Shown here: one piece after another, positions 15,109 through 22,508 of the stretch
Numbering within the stretch: the first letter of the stretch is position 1
How the letters are laid out: every line of letters starts with the position of its first letter
Origin: Tepidanaerobacter acetatoxydans Re1
GTDB lineage: Bacteria; Bacillota; Thermosediminibacteria; Thermosediminibacterales; Tepidanaerobacteraceae
DNA length: 64,000 nt
Direction: 5' to 3'
Assembly (NCBI RefSeq): GCF_000328765.2
Contig: NC_019954.2
Location: forward strand, 2,691,780-2,755,779
Translations under genes and position numbers: made by a program
The notes under the pieces: generated by a model
Databases searched by the model: none
What the model saw: the letters and a program-made list of their open reading frames with translations, nothing else
What the model was told of the DNA's origin: nothing

Positions 15109-15149
15109 TATTTGTGGCAGGGTTCACCGTATCAATTCTACTAGCAAAA
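15109..15149. repeat. rlmH 3'-end copy 3 (candidate attachment site)
   Basis: The minus strand encodes GEPCHK plus TAG, a variant of the rlmH C-terminus GEPYHK. The match to copy 2 at 16,461-16,501 covers 33 of 41 bases and extends beyond the rlmH-like core into the shared ACTNGCAAAA flank. I read it as the outer att site of an element between copies 2 and 3. Confidence 0.65.
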
Positions 15150-15194
15150 TAAATAGAATGTGTTTAATAGTTAATATTGATTGCTAAAATTAAA

Positions 15195-15222
15195 GCATTA
15201 GGTTAAATTATAAACCTAATGC
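15195..15222 (-). terminator. Terminator of fic gene
   Basis: GCATTAGGTT and AACCTAATGC flank an AAATTATA loop. On the minus strand the hairpin is followed by TTTAATTTT, about 20 bases past the fic stop. Confidence 0.7.
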
Positions 15223-15243
15223 CCCTATTTATTTTATAATTAA

Positions 15244-15999
15244 TTAATCATTATTAAAATCATTTGCCATTTCTAAAACTGAAATATATCTCTCCAACTC
15301 TTCTTCTACATACTCTTTAATCATTTCTGTTAACATCTGAGGATTAGAATTATTTAAGTGAAAATCTGTAAAACAATTATAATATCTTTTTCTATCCTTA
15401 AACTTGATATTAATAGGAGGATATCCTTCTTTCATAAGTTCAAAATTCATAATTAAACGTCCAGTCCTACCATTTCCATCTACGAATGGATGTATGGCTT
15501 CAAATTTTAGATGAAATAATGCAACTTTTTCAATTATATGTTTATCTTTCATTTCTTTATTATATTCATTAATTAATTGCTCCATTAATACTGGTACCAA
15601 ATATGGCTCTGGTGGTTCATGTACTGCCCCTAAAATAGTAACTGGTATACGTCTATATTTGCCCCTATCTTGAGGCTTATCCATTAAAACTATGCTATGA
15701 ATATCCTTTATAATATTCTCTGATAAAGGTGTTTTTTCTTTTACTAATTTTTCTATATAAAAAAATGCCTCCTTATGTCCAATTGCTTCTAAATGCTCTT
15801 TCAATGGTTTTTCATCTATAGTAATTCCTTCCTGTAAAACAAGTGCTGTTTCTTGTAGTGTAAGAGTATTGCCTTCTATTGCATTTGAATTATAGGTAAA
15901 GTCTATTAAAAATTCATCTCTAAGTCTTTTAATCTCTCCTTCTGTAAGAGGCCGATATTCATTAAGTTTTTTAAGCAAATTATCAATTTTTTCAAACAT
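15244..15999 (-). CDS. Fic family protein with N-terminal autoinhibitory motif (class II)
   Basis: A 251-residue Fic protein with all catalytic elements. The N-terminal inhibitory motif is SNAIEG (about residues 38-43). The flap region is around GAVHEPPEP near 125, and the active site HPFVDGNGRTGR is near 170-181. Fic enzymes transfer AMP (or other phosphate groups) from nucleotides to protein hydroxyls; class II members hold themselves in check through the N-terminal glutamate. It lies between rlmH-tail copies 2 and 3 with a small membrane protein, so it looks like cargo of an inserted element. A GGGGATATA site precedes its ATG. The target is unknown. Confidence 0.92.
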   Translation of the reverse strand: MFEKIDNLLKKLNEYRPLTEGEIKRLRDEFLIDFTYNSNAIEGNTLTLQETALVLQEGITIDEKPLKEHLEAIGHKEAFFYIEKLVKEKTPLSENIIKDIHSIVLMDKPQDRGKYRRIPVTILGAVHEPPEPYLVPVLMEQLINEYNKEMKDKHIIEKVALFHLKFEAIHPFVDGNGRTGRLIMNFELMKEGYPPINIKFKDRKRYYNCFTDFHLNNSNPQMLTEMIKEYVEEELERYISVLEMANDFNND

Positions 16000-16083
16000 T
16001 ATATCCCCTCATTTTCTCATGATAATTAAATATGCATTATACCATGATACATATATTTTAAAAAATGTATCTTAACCTTTAAG

Positions 16084-16344
16084 TCAATTTTTCCTACCAA
16101 ATTTATTAGATAGTACATTATAGGTATGAAAAATACATAATATTATACCTATAAAATTTACTGAAAGTAAAAGTATAAATAGAATATCCGCAAATATGCT
16201 CAATGTATTTTTGCTTGTGTATCTATCAAAGCCTGTATAAAACTGTGGAGCTGTTTTTGCAAAAAGATAGATAGCTAAAAGAGTAGCAATAAAGGATATA
16301 AATGTGAATAAATATACTCTTATTATATTAATATGTTTTTTCAT
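16084..16344 (-). CDS. Small two-TM membrane protein, unknown
   Basis: An 86-residue protein with a basic start, one hydrophobic span at about 9-28, an extracytoplasmic loop (TAPQFYTGFDRYTSKN) and a second span at about 48-73, ending in basic residues. I recognise no family. It is upstream of fic on the same strand, inside the candidate cassette between rlmH-tail copies 2 and 3. Its coding reality rests on clear topology and a modest GAG-type ribosome site. Confidence 0.55.
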   Translation of the reverse strand: MKKHINIIRVYLFTFISFIATLLAIYLFAKTAPQFYTGFDRYTSKNTLSIFADILFILLLSVNFIGIILCIFHTYNVLSNKFGRKN

Positions 16345-16449
16345 TATCTCAGCTCACCAGCATATAATTATGATGCCTGATTCCACTTATATGCATTATA
16401 TCATTTAATCCTAATTAATAGTAATCCCTTAAACATTATCCTACAAATA

Positions 16450-16501
16450 ATAGCTTGTCCTACTTATGGTATGGTTCACCGTATCGACTCGACTCGCAAA
16501 A
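16450..16501. repeat. rlmH 3'-end copy 2 (candidate attachment site)
   Basis: Bases 16,450-16,482 match the true rlmH end (17,146-17,178) at 31 of 33 positions, including ten bases beyond the stop codon. The minus strand again encodes GEPYHK plus TAG. Its other flank (16,483-16,501) matches copy 3 instead. A copy sharing one flank with each neighbour is what tandem site-specific integration predicts. Confidence 0.75.
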
Positions 16502-16545
16502 CCTATTTGATGGTAGATATATCTCTTTAAATTATGGTAGAATAA

Positions 16546-16581
16546 AAAGCTCGACATGTTTATATTATGCCAAGCTTTTTT
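16546..16581 (-). terminator. Terminator of phd-doc remnant
   Basis: AAAAAAGCTTG and CGAGCTTTTT pair around an AT-rich loop on the minus strand, directly after the doc remnant stop. Confidence 0.55.
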
Positions 16582-16750
16582 AACTGTGTTCAATTATCCA
16601 ATGTAATAAATCCTTATCACTTAATGAGCCATCTGCTACCCCTAATCCAAGCTCAATCAATTCTTCATCTCTAACACCATCACTTCCACCTGTTTCTTGA
16701 ATAAGAAGGCTATGCATTTTTAATATTTGAGTTTTAGTTAATCTTTTCAT
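16580..16750 (-). pseudogene. Doc toxin with internal deletion of catalytic core
   Basis: A 56-residue frame whose ATG overlaps the antitoxin stop (ATGA). Residues 1-29 match the start of Doc-type toxins (KRLTKTQILKMHSLLIQET, GGSDGVRDE). Residues 30-56 resemble the C-terminal end of the same family (ELIELGLGVADG, then a helix ending LLHWIIEH). The roughly 70-residue middle with HPFxxGNKR is missing, yet the frame is kept. Doc kinases inactivate EF-Tu through that motif, so this product must be inactive. I infer an in-frame deletion, possibly at a short GATGAAGA-like match. Full Doc proteins are about 125 residues. Confidence 0.7.
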
Positions 16751-16989
16751 TTAGCTAATTCCTCAAAGGCTTTCATATGTTTAGATAATACTCTTTTAGC
16801 TACTTCATCTACTTCTTCATCACCTATTGTTTCTTCATTCTCTAATTGGCTGTATTCTATTAATACATAGCGAGGTACATTATTTTTTAAAATTACTGCA
16901 GATCCATTTTCATCTACTAATCTGGCTACTTTAGAAAAATTTTGATTAGCTTCTGAAATAGATACTAAATTATTTATATTAACTTTCAT
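16747..16989 (-). CDS. Phd/YefM-type antitoxin
   Basis: An 80-residue antitoxin of the Phd/YefM family. The N-terminal DNA-binding part includes SISEANQNFSKVARLVDENG and a short strand with VILKNNVPRYVLIEYSQLE. The acidic, helical tail would wrap the toxin. It is followed with an ATGA overlap by a Doc gene that has lost its active site. GGAAGGTG precedes the ATG. Such antitoxins repress their own promoter. It lies between rlmH-tail copies 1 and 2. Confidence 0.85.
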   Translation of the reverse strand: MKVNINNLVSISEANQNFSKVARLVDENGSAVILKNNVPRYVLIEYSQLENEETIGDEEVDEVAKRVLSKHMKAFEELAK

Positions 16990-17145
16990 AAAATCTTCAC
17001 CTTCCTTTCTACTTATATTATATTATTTTTTAGGATATATTCAACCTAAATTAATTATAAATAGATAAGAACCTTTTATATTATAGTATTCCTAAATATA
17101 AATAAAATAGGGATATATTGTAAACTTCAATATATCCAATAACGC

Positions 17146-17178
17146 ATAGCTTGTCCTACTTATGATACGGTTCACCGT
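17146..17178. repeat. rlmH 3'-end copy 1 (native attachment-like site)
   Basis: The last eight codons of rlmH with the stop, plus ten downstream bases, repeated at 16,450. In staphylococci the same gene position, the GEPYHK-encoding end of rlmH, is the attB of SCC elements. The sequence here (GAACCGTATCATAAGTAG) resembles that core. Confidence 0.75.
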
Positions 17179-17635
17179 TTATTATTTTAAACCAGCGATA
17201 AATCTGTTCAAGCAAGATAAGCCTCATAAGTTGGTGTGGGAATGTAAGTTTTGAAAAGGAAAGGGAAAGGTCTGCCTTGGCTTTAACTTCAGGGGAAAGG
17301 CCAAGGGAGCCGCCGATGATAAATGTAATATGTGACTTGCCGTCTATCATAAGATCGCTTAACTTTTTAGCCATTTCTTCGGAAAAAAGCGCTCTGCCCT
17401 CGATACATAGGGCAACTACAAAAGATGATGGGTTTAGTTTTTGAAGTATGCTATTTCCTTCACGCTCTAACACCTGAGCCTTTTCTTTTTCGCTTAAGTT
17501 TTCCGGAGCCTTCTGCTCTATAGCTTCGATAATGCGCAATTTGCAGTAAGGCGTAAGTCTTTTTTTATATTCTTTTATACCGTCTAATATATATTTTTCT
17601 TTTATCTTGCCTACGCAAATAATATCTATATTCAT
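17156..17635 (-). CDS. rlmH: 23S rRNA pseudouridine-1915 N3-methyltransferase
   Basis: A SPOUT methyltransferase of 159 residues, exactly the usual length. It methylates pseudouridine 1915 in helix 69 of 23S rRNA. Motifs: VGKIKEKYI at the start, the SAM-binding knot with FIIGGSLGLSPEV, and the conserved C-terminus RLILLEQIYRWFKI then GEPYHK. The frame runs 18 codons further upstream, but GAAGGATG precedes the ATG at 17633-17635 and the family starts there. Its 3' end is duplicated twice downstream, marking an integration hot spot. Confidence 0.96.
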   Translation of the reverse strand: MNIDIICVGKIKEKYILDGIKEYKKRLTPYCKLRIIEAIEQKAPENLSEKEKAQVLEREGNSILQKLNPSSFVVALCIEGRALFSEEMAKKLSDLMIDGKSHITFIIGGSLGLSPEVKAKADLSLSFSKLTFPHQLMRLILLEQIYRWFKIINGEPYHK

Positions 17636-17697
17636 TAGCACATCCTTCACTTTCTGCAGGGGAAGCCTCTGAAAAGGATCTTCTACCAAACCAGCCT

Positions 17698-17740
17698 TTA
17701 AGATTCTTCATTGCGCTTTGCTCCATTCAGAATGACAGAA
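17698..17740. repeat. TGTCATTCTG-type repeat, short copy
   Basis: AAGATTCTTCATTGCGCTTT followed by a CATTCAGAATGACA end resembles one arm of the repeat at 10,209-10,338. No gene lies between 17,636 and 17,817. Confidence 0.6.
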
Positions 17741-17817
17741 CCCCGGGATTTTCTGGAGGTTTTCAGGGCACATGGGCTTTAAAATTTATGCTTTTGTAGT
17801 TTAGATCTTACTGGATT

Positions 17818-18120
17818 TCATAGTAAAAGCTGCCAAATGTAAGCTGCCAAAATGCCGCCGATGGCAACTTTTATCATCTCTTGATTATGATATGCCAAAA
17901 ACAAGGCAAAAGCACCGCCTACTACTGATGCTAGGATATTCCCCGTGGAATATAGTATGCCGGGAAATGTCATCGCTCCCAATACTGCATAAGGCATGTA
18001 GTATAAAAATGATTTGACAAATTTGGATTTTAGTTTTCCTTTAATTAGTATTATTGGAAGGACTCTTATCATATAGGTCACAAGAGCCATGACTATTAAT
18101 GCAGGATATACATTACTCAT
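17818..18120 (-). CDS. azlD: Branched-chain amino acid exporter small subunit AzlD
   Basis: A 100-residue membrane protein of the AzlD family, with four hydrophobic segments and the motif TYMIRVLPI typical of this subunit. It works with AzlC in export of branched-chain amino acids or analogues. Its ATG at 18118-18120 overlaps the azlC end by eight bases (ATGAGTAA). The GAGAGGAAG site inside azlC is well spaced for that ATG and too close for the one two codons earlier. Confidence 0.9.
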   Translation of the reverse strand: MSNVYPALIVMALVTYMIRVLPIILIKGKLKSKFVKSFLYYMPYAVLGAMTFPGILYSTGNILASVVGGAFALFLAYHNQEMIKVAIGGILAAYIWQLLL

Positions 18121-18829
18121 ATTCATCTTCCTCTCTAGGGAATATAACAGCACCGATTGACGATGCTACAATAGTTGCAATAATGATAACCCACCCTGTA
18201 GAGAGCGAATTTATATAAGGAATCCATGTAAAAGCCGAACTTATAGTTATTGCCGTCAAAGCAACTACCAGCGCTGCTTTAGACTCCTTTGCCGCAGGGA
18301 CTACTATGGCAATAAACATGCAGTAAAGTGCTATGCCCATGGCACTTTGTAGCGTAGACGGCAGCAGTGAAGATGTCAGAGCTCCCATAGCCGTACCTAA
18401 AGCCCATCCGATGTAAGGTATCGTAATAAGGCCTGCCATGTATGATGAAGTAAGCTCGCCGGGCTGCACAGCAGATATTGCAAAGATTTCATCTGTTATT
18501 CCAAAAGCCAAAATGTATTTTTTAAAGTCGGTTATCTTGTTTGATAGTTTCTGAGACAGGGATATTGACATGAGCATATAGCGCAAATTGACTATAAAGG
18601 TCGTCAATGCAATTTCTATAAGTGATGCACCCTCTATAATTAAATTCATACCTGCAAATTGACCTGCCGATGTTAAATTTGTCATAGAGATTAAGATAGC
18701 AGCTGCAACCGGTATGCCGCCCTTTACCGCCATAAGGCCAAAAGTAAATGAAACCGGTATATATCCTAAGGCTATTGGTATTCCATGCTTTAATCCTTTG
18801 TAAAAATCATCCTTTATATGCATCTTCAA
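18113..18829 (-). CDS. azlC: Branched-chain amino acid exporter large subunit AzlC
   Basis: A 238-residue AzlC-family permease subunit with seven to eight hydrophobic spans. Family stretches include GIPIALGYIPVSFTFGLMA, NLRYMLMSISLSQ and TDEIFAI. It forms an operon with azlD and has its own upstream promoter, TTGACT-18-TATACT. Substrates in relatives are leucine, isoleucine, valine and 4-azaleucine. Confidence 0.92.
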   Translation of the reverse strand: MKMHIKDDFYKGLKHGIPIALGYIPVSFTFGLMAVKGGIPVAAAILISMTNLTSAGQFAGMNLIIEGASLIEIALTTFIVNLRYMLMSISLSQKLSNKITDFKKYILAFGITDEIFAISAVQPGELTSSYMAGLITIPYIGWALGTAMGALTSSLLPSTLQSAMGIALYCMFIAIVVPAAKESKAALVVALTAITISSAFTWIPYINSLSTGWVIIIATIVASSIGAVIFPREEDEYE

Positions 18830-18876
18830 TCATTGCAACCTTCCTCTTTTTTAGTTTATACAATCGTACGTTAATA

Positions 18877-18906
18877 AGTATAATAAAAATATAATAATAT
18901 AGTCAA
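18877..18906 (-). promoter_or_regulatory. azlCD promoter
   Basis: On the minus strand, TTGACT (18901-18906), 18 bases, then TATACT (18877-18882), about 48 bases before the azlC ATG. Confidence 0.6.
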
Positions 18907-19016
18907 CCTTTTTTAGTCTATAAACTTATTTTGGGATATGTTTATTTATGTGAGTTCGTCAGTTTGGGAAGGTTCATGTCTTTCGAAGTAAAAAACCGCA
19001 CGCGCTTACTCCATAA

Positions 19017-19556
19017 TTACCACTTCAAAGCTCTTGAAATATAAATTATACCCAGTAAATTTACAACACCACTTATAGTCAAGGCAATACCAATAAGTCT
19101 TGTCATAATAACACTTCCTGTAAAGGGGTTAAAAACTAATAATATCCCTAATACCGCTGTTATCAGAGCAAAGCAAAGATGTACCCACCATTTTTCATGT
19201 TGCAATCTTTTCAAGTTAATAGAAAGCTGCAATCTTAAAATGCTATCGATAATAATAACAATGCCAAGCATCAGGGGAAATGCAGAAACTACTGCTTTGG
19301 GAGCAATTAACATAAAAATCCCAAGCAAAATAAAGAAAAGCCCATAAACCAAATCAAAGCCAAGCATATCTTCATATGCAGCTTTCCTAAAAAAGCCGAT
19401 TATTTTAATAATACCCGGAATCAGTATAATCGCACCAAACAGTCTGCAAATAGCTAGGACAGAAAACTCAGGCCTGGCAATCAGGATAATCCCTAAGGTA
19501 ATGAATAAAATTGACATAGCTATAATTGCTATTTTAGATTTTTTTATGTATTCCAT
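19017..19556 (-). CDS. DUF308/HdeD family membrane protein
   Basis: A 179-residue protein with six hydrophobic segments arranged as three similar pairs, typical of the DUF308 (HdeD-like) family. Repeated GI-hydrophobic-LI and GIxxII turns are visible. HdeD in enterobacteria is linked to acid stress, but the general role of the family is unknown. The start is set at the ATG 19554-19556, ten bases after GGAGG. The frame extends 22 codons upstream without a site. The gene stands alone, followed by nothing on its strand until azlC. Confidence 0.8.
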   Translation of the reverse strand: MEYIKKSKIAIIAMSILFITLGIILIARPEFSVLAICRLFGAIILIPGIIKIIGFFRKAAYEDMLGFDLVYGLFFILLGIFMLIAPKAVVSAFPLMLGIVIIIDSILRLQLSINLKRLQHEKWWVHLCFALITAVLGILLVFNPFTGSVIMTRLIGIALTISGVVNLLGIIYISRALKW

Positions 19557-19968
19557 ATAATTTTGCCCTCCAATCCTTAAGTTGCTAGTGTTTTTGAAAC
19601 TACATTTGCAAAATAAACACATAGGTTTTTAGAGCACAATAATAAAATGCCGCAATTTCCTTTACCGGCCAATATACGCTCCTGAGTTATGTTACACTGC
19701 AAGCACAAAGTTGCTCTATCCTATTCTTATAAACCACCTCCCACTTGTGACATAGCATAACCCCGTTTTTACCACATCTGCTCTTGTATTTTAGTTTTAA
19801 TAAAAAAATTGGTTTTGTATATTTTTTTGCGCTGCTCCATATAATAATTTAATATTACTACGATTTTTAAGATTTGTCTAAAACTTTTGCTCTGATTTCT
19901 GCAAGCCCGCATGGCTTTTTGTTATTAAAACCTAAAATTACTTGACGCGATCAAATTTGAAATTGCAT

Positions 19969-19997
19969 TTGACAAATTATATAATATGTTATAAACT
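19969..19997 (+). promoter_or_regulatory. Promoter of the SAM-riboswitch operon
   Basis: TTGACA (19969-19974) with a -10 at TATAAA (19990-19995, 15-base spacer) or TAAACT (19992-19997, 17-base spacer), about 30 bases before the riboswitch. The stretch 19,557-19,968 upstream holds no other recognisable feature. Confidence 0.6.
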
Positions 19998-20025
19998 AAT
20001 ATGCAATAAATAAAATGAAAAATAA

Positions 20026-20145
20026 GATCTTATCCAGAGTAGCTGAGGGACGGGCCCTATGACGCTCGACAACCGGCATTTTCCATTAGAATGCATCGGT
20101 GTCAATTCCTGCAGGATAATTAATTTTATCCTGGAAGATAAGATT
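20026..20145 (+). ncRNA. SAM-I (S-box) riboswitch aptamer
   Basis: Conserved S-box elements occur in order: CTTATCCAGAG, the kink-turn segment GAGGGACGGGCCC then TATGACGCTCGACAACC, and GGTGTCAATTCCTGC. The P1 helix pairs ATCTTATC (20027-20034) with GATAAGAT (about 20137-20144). A terminator follows at 20180. Binding of S-adenosylmethionine stabilises P1 and permits termination, so the downstream homocysteine/methionine operon is expressed when SAM is low. Confidence 0.92.
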
Positions 20146-20179
20146 AACAGTTTGTTTATATTTCTTTTAAAGAAGCAAC

Positions 20180-20215
20180 AAGCTGCTTTTCTTATCGAAA
20201 AGCAGCTTTTATTTT
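20180..20215 (+). terminator. Riboswitch expression-platform terminator
   Basis: AAGCTGCTTTTC and GAAAAGCAGCTT flank TTATC, followed by TTATTTT. It sits between the aptamer and the first gene of the operon. It is the regulated terminator of the S-box. Confidence 0.88.
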
Positions 20216-20246
20216 GTAAAATATTTTACGAGCCAAGGAGGCAGAT

Positions 20247-21434
20247 TTGGCAATGGAAGTTAAAAAATCTTTTGAGGAAATTAATGAAAAAATCAAAAAT
20301 GGGACTGCGGTTGTTGTTACTGCAGAGGAAATAATCGACATAGTAAAGGAGAAGGGGTTGGATAAGGCAACAAGTCATGTGGATGTTGTAACAACTGCAA
20401 CTTTTAGCCCGATGTGCTCCTCAGGTGCATTTCTAAACTTCGGCCATGCAGACCCTCCCATCCGAATGACCAAGGTACTGCTGAACAATGTACCTGCACA
20501 TGCTGGTCTTGCAGCAGTTGATGCATATATAGGTGCTACTGAAACTTCTTTTGACAGGGATATAGAATACGGCGGTGCTCACGTAATATGCGATTTGATG
20601 GCAGGCAAGAAGATACACTTACAGGCGACATCTCCTGGCACCGACTGCTACCCCAGAAAAGAAATCGACACTTATATTACAAAGGATTCCATTAATGAGG
20701 CATATTTGTTTAACCCGAGAAATTGCTATCAGAATTATGATGCAGCTATAAATACTTCTGACAGGACTTTATACACATATATGGGAGTCCTGCAGCCGAA
20801 TATGGCAAACATTAACTACTCCACATCCGGCGAGCTGAGCCCGTTGCTCAATGACCCATATCTTCGAACGATAGGAATGGGAACCAAAATCTTTCTTGCC
20901 GGTGCTCCCGGTTACGTAGCCTGGCAGGGGACTCAGTTTATAACCGAAGTAGAGCGAGGAAATAACGGCGTTCCGACTACATCTGCAGCCACATTGGCTG
21001 TTATCGGCGACCTAAAGCAGATGAGCTGTGATTACATTCAGCCGGCGGTTTTTGAAAAATACGGCACATCCATGTTTGTCGGCATAGGTATCCCGATACC
21101 GGTATTGGATAAAGATATGTTAATGAACTTAGCCGTTGAAAATAAAGATATATATACACATATAGTGGATTATAGCGTTGGACGGCGCTCCAAGCCCAGC
21201 CTGGGCAAGGTAAATTATGCACAGTTAAGGAGCGGCACGGTTACACTTGAGGGCAAGCAAATACCTACTACGCCCTTATCCAGTCTGAGTAAAGCTCGTG
21301 CAATCGCTCAAGAACTGAAAAGGTGGATACTAACAGATAAATTTACGCTGCAGGAACCTTTCAAGCATTTTGGTAAGGTCTCAAAGCTTAATACACTGGA
21401 AGAAGTAGGCAAAGGAGAGATTGATAATGAGTAA
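20247..21434 (+). CDS. Homocysteine biosynthesis protein (DUF39/COG1900)
   Basis: A 395-residue DUF39 protein. Family stretches include VVTTATFSPMCSSGAFLNFGH near residues 47-67, GATETSFDRDIEYGGAHVI, LQATSPGTDCYPR, and GMGTKIFLAGAPGYVAWQGTQ. In Methanosarcina the homologous MA1821, with a partner ferredoxin, makes homocysteine from aspartate semialdehyde and a sulfide or persulfide source, without O-acyl-homoserine. Cysteines at about 57 and 129 are candidates for sulfur handling. AAGGAGG lies five bases before the TTG at 20247; an ATG two codons later is also possible. It is the first gene after the SAM riboswitch, and its end overlaps the ferredoxin start by eight bases. Confidence 0.9.
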   Translation: MAMEVKKSFEEINEKIKNGTAVVVTAEEIIDIVKEKGLDKATSHVDVVTTATFSPMCSSGAFLNFGHADPPIRMTKVLLNNVPAHAGLAAVDAYIGATETSFDRDIEYGGAHVICDLMAGKKIHLQATSPGTDCYPRKEIDTYITKDSINEAYLFNPRNCYQNYDAAINTSDRTLYTYMGVLQPNMANINYSTSGELSPLLNDPYLRTIGMGTKIFLAGAPGYVAWQGTQFITEVERGNNGVPTTSAATLAVIGDLKQMSCDYIQPAVFEKYGTSMFVGIGIPIPVLDKDMLMNLAVENKDIYTHIVDYSVGRRSKPSLGKVNYAQLRSGTVTLEGKQIPTTPLSSLSKARAIAQELKRWILTDKFTLQEPFKHFGKVSKLNTLEEVGKGEIDNE

Positions 21435-21663
21435 AAAAGCATATAAACAGCGAATATACATTGAAGCCGAAAAATGCGTAGAATGTGGTGCTTGTACTGC
21501 GGTTTGCGGTGCAAAGGCTCTGTATCTTGATAAAGCCACATGGAAGCTTATATATAATGTTCAAAAATGCCAGGGCTGTATGCTGTGTGTAAGTGCATGC
21601 CCTTCAAGAGCCATAAAAAGCGACATTGAAGATTTGCCGTCTGCAGTTGCAGCAGCTTTATAA
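21427..21663 (+). CDS. 2[4Fe-4S] ferredoxin of the homocysteine operon
   Basis: A 78-residue ferredoxin with two cluster motifs, CVECGACTAVCGAKA and CQGCMLCVSACPSRA. Archaeal and many bacterial partners of DUF39 proteins carry an extra NIL domain; here that domain is absent. It probably supplies electrons for the reductive sulfur insertion catalysed with the DUF39 protein. The ATG at 21427 overlaps the upstream stop (ATGAGTAA), with AAAGGAGAG well placed. A 22-base gap separates it from the UPF0280 gene. Confidence 0.9.
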   Translation: MSKKAYKQRIYIEAEKCVECGACTAVCGAKALYLDKATWKLIYNVQKCQGCMLCVSACPSRAIKSDIEDLPSAVAAAL

Positions 21664-21685
21664 GGCTCTTAGCACAGGAGGTATT

Positions 21686-22408
21686 ATGTATCAAAAGCGA
21701 TTCTATCGAGATTATACTAAGGCACAGGGCCTTGTAAAATTTAATGTCACTGAATATGAATCGGATTTAGAGATTATTTCTAAATCCGATTTAAAAAATG
21801 AGGCTTTATCTCAGCTAAAAAAATATAGAAATGAAATCACAAATTACATCAGCCTCTATCCTGAATTCATGACAAGCCTTGCTCCCATAAATCCTTCAGA
21901 TGACGCCCCTGTCATAGTAAAACATATGTGCTCGGCTTCAAAAGCCGCCAATGTGGGTCCTATGGCCGCCGTCGCAGGTGCTATAAGTGAATATGTCGGC
22001 AAGGCCCTTGAAAAATATACCGATGAGCTAATCATTGAAAATGGCGGCGATATCTATATAAAAAGCAATCATGACAGGCATGTGCTTATATATGCAGGCA
22101 AATCACCGCTTTCCAATAAAATAGCCCTACTGATTCCCGGAAATGGCAACTCTATTGGAGTTTGCACATCCAGCGGCACCGTAGGTCATTCACTAAGTTT
22201 CGGCAAGGCCGATGCAGCAGTGGTGATTTCTCATGATACCCTCTTGGCCGATGCAACCGCTACCGCTGTGGGCAACAGGGTAAAGACTGCCGATGATATA
22301 GAGCAGGGTATTAATTTTGCAAAATTCATTCCGGGGATAGAGGGAGTTGTTATTATTATACAGGATAAATTGGGCATCTGGGGAAATATTACGCTTACAA
22401 GGCCATAG
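21686..22408 (+). CDS. UPF0280 (COG2122) ApbE-like protein
   Basis: A 240-residue protein of the UPF0280 family, related to the ApbE flavin-transferase fold. Motifs are MAAVAGAISEYVG, ELIIENGGDIY and the late SFGKADAAVVIS and ADATATAVGNRV. A homologue (MA1715 in Methanosarcina) was implicated genetically in the same homocysteine route, which fits its place here between the ferredoxin and MetH genes. AGGAGGT precedes the ATG at 21686. The frame starts 20 codons earlier within the ferredoxin gene without support. The exact reaction is not known. Confidence 0.85.
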   Translation: MYQKRFYRDYTKAQGLVKFNVTEYESDLEIISKSDLKNEALSQLKKYRNEITNYISLYPEFMTSLAPINPSDDAPVIVKHMCSASKAANVGPMAAVAGAISEYVGKALEKYTDELIIENGGDIYIKSNHDRHVLIYAGKSPLSNKIALLIPGNGNSIGVCTSSGTVGHSLSFGKADAAVVISHDTLLADATATAVGNRVKTADDIEQGINFAKFIPGIEGVVIIIQDKLGIWGNITLTRP

Positions 22409-22508
22409 CATTAAATAATGTTGCATCAAAAAAGCTATGCAAACAAAATTCAAAAATATTTTTAATATAATTTTAGGTCAGGTTTAACCTAATCTCAAGG
22501 AGTTTCTT

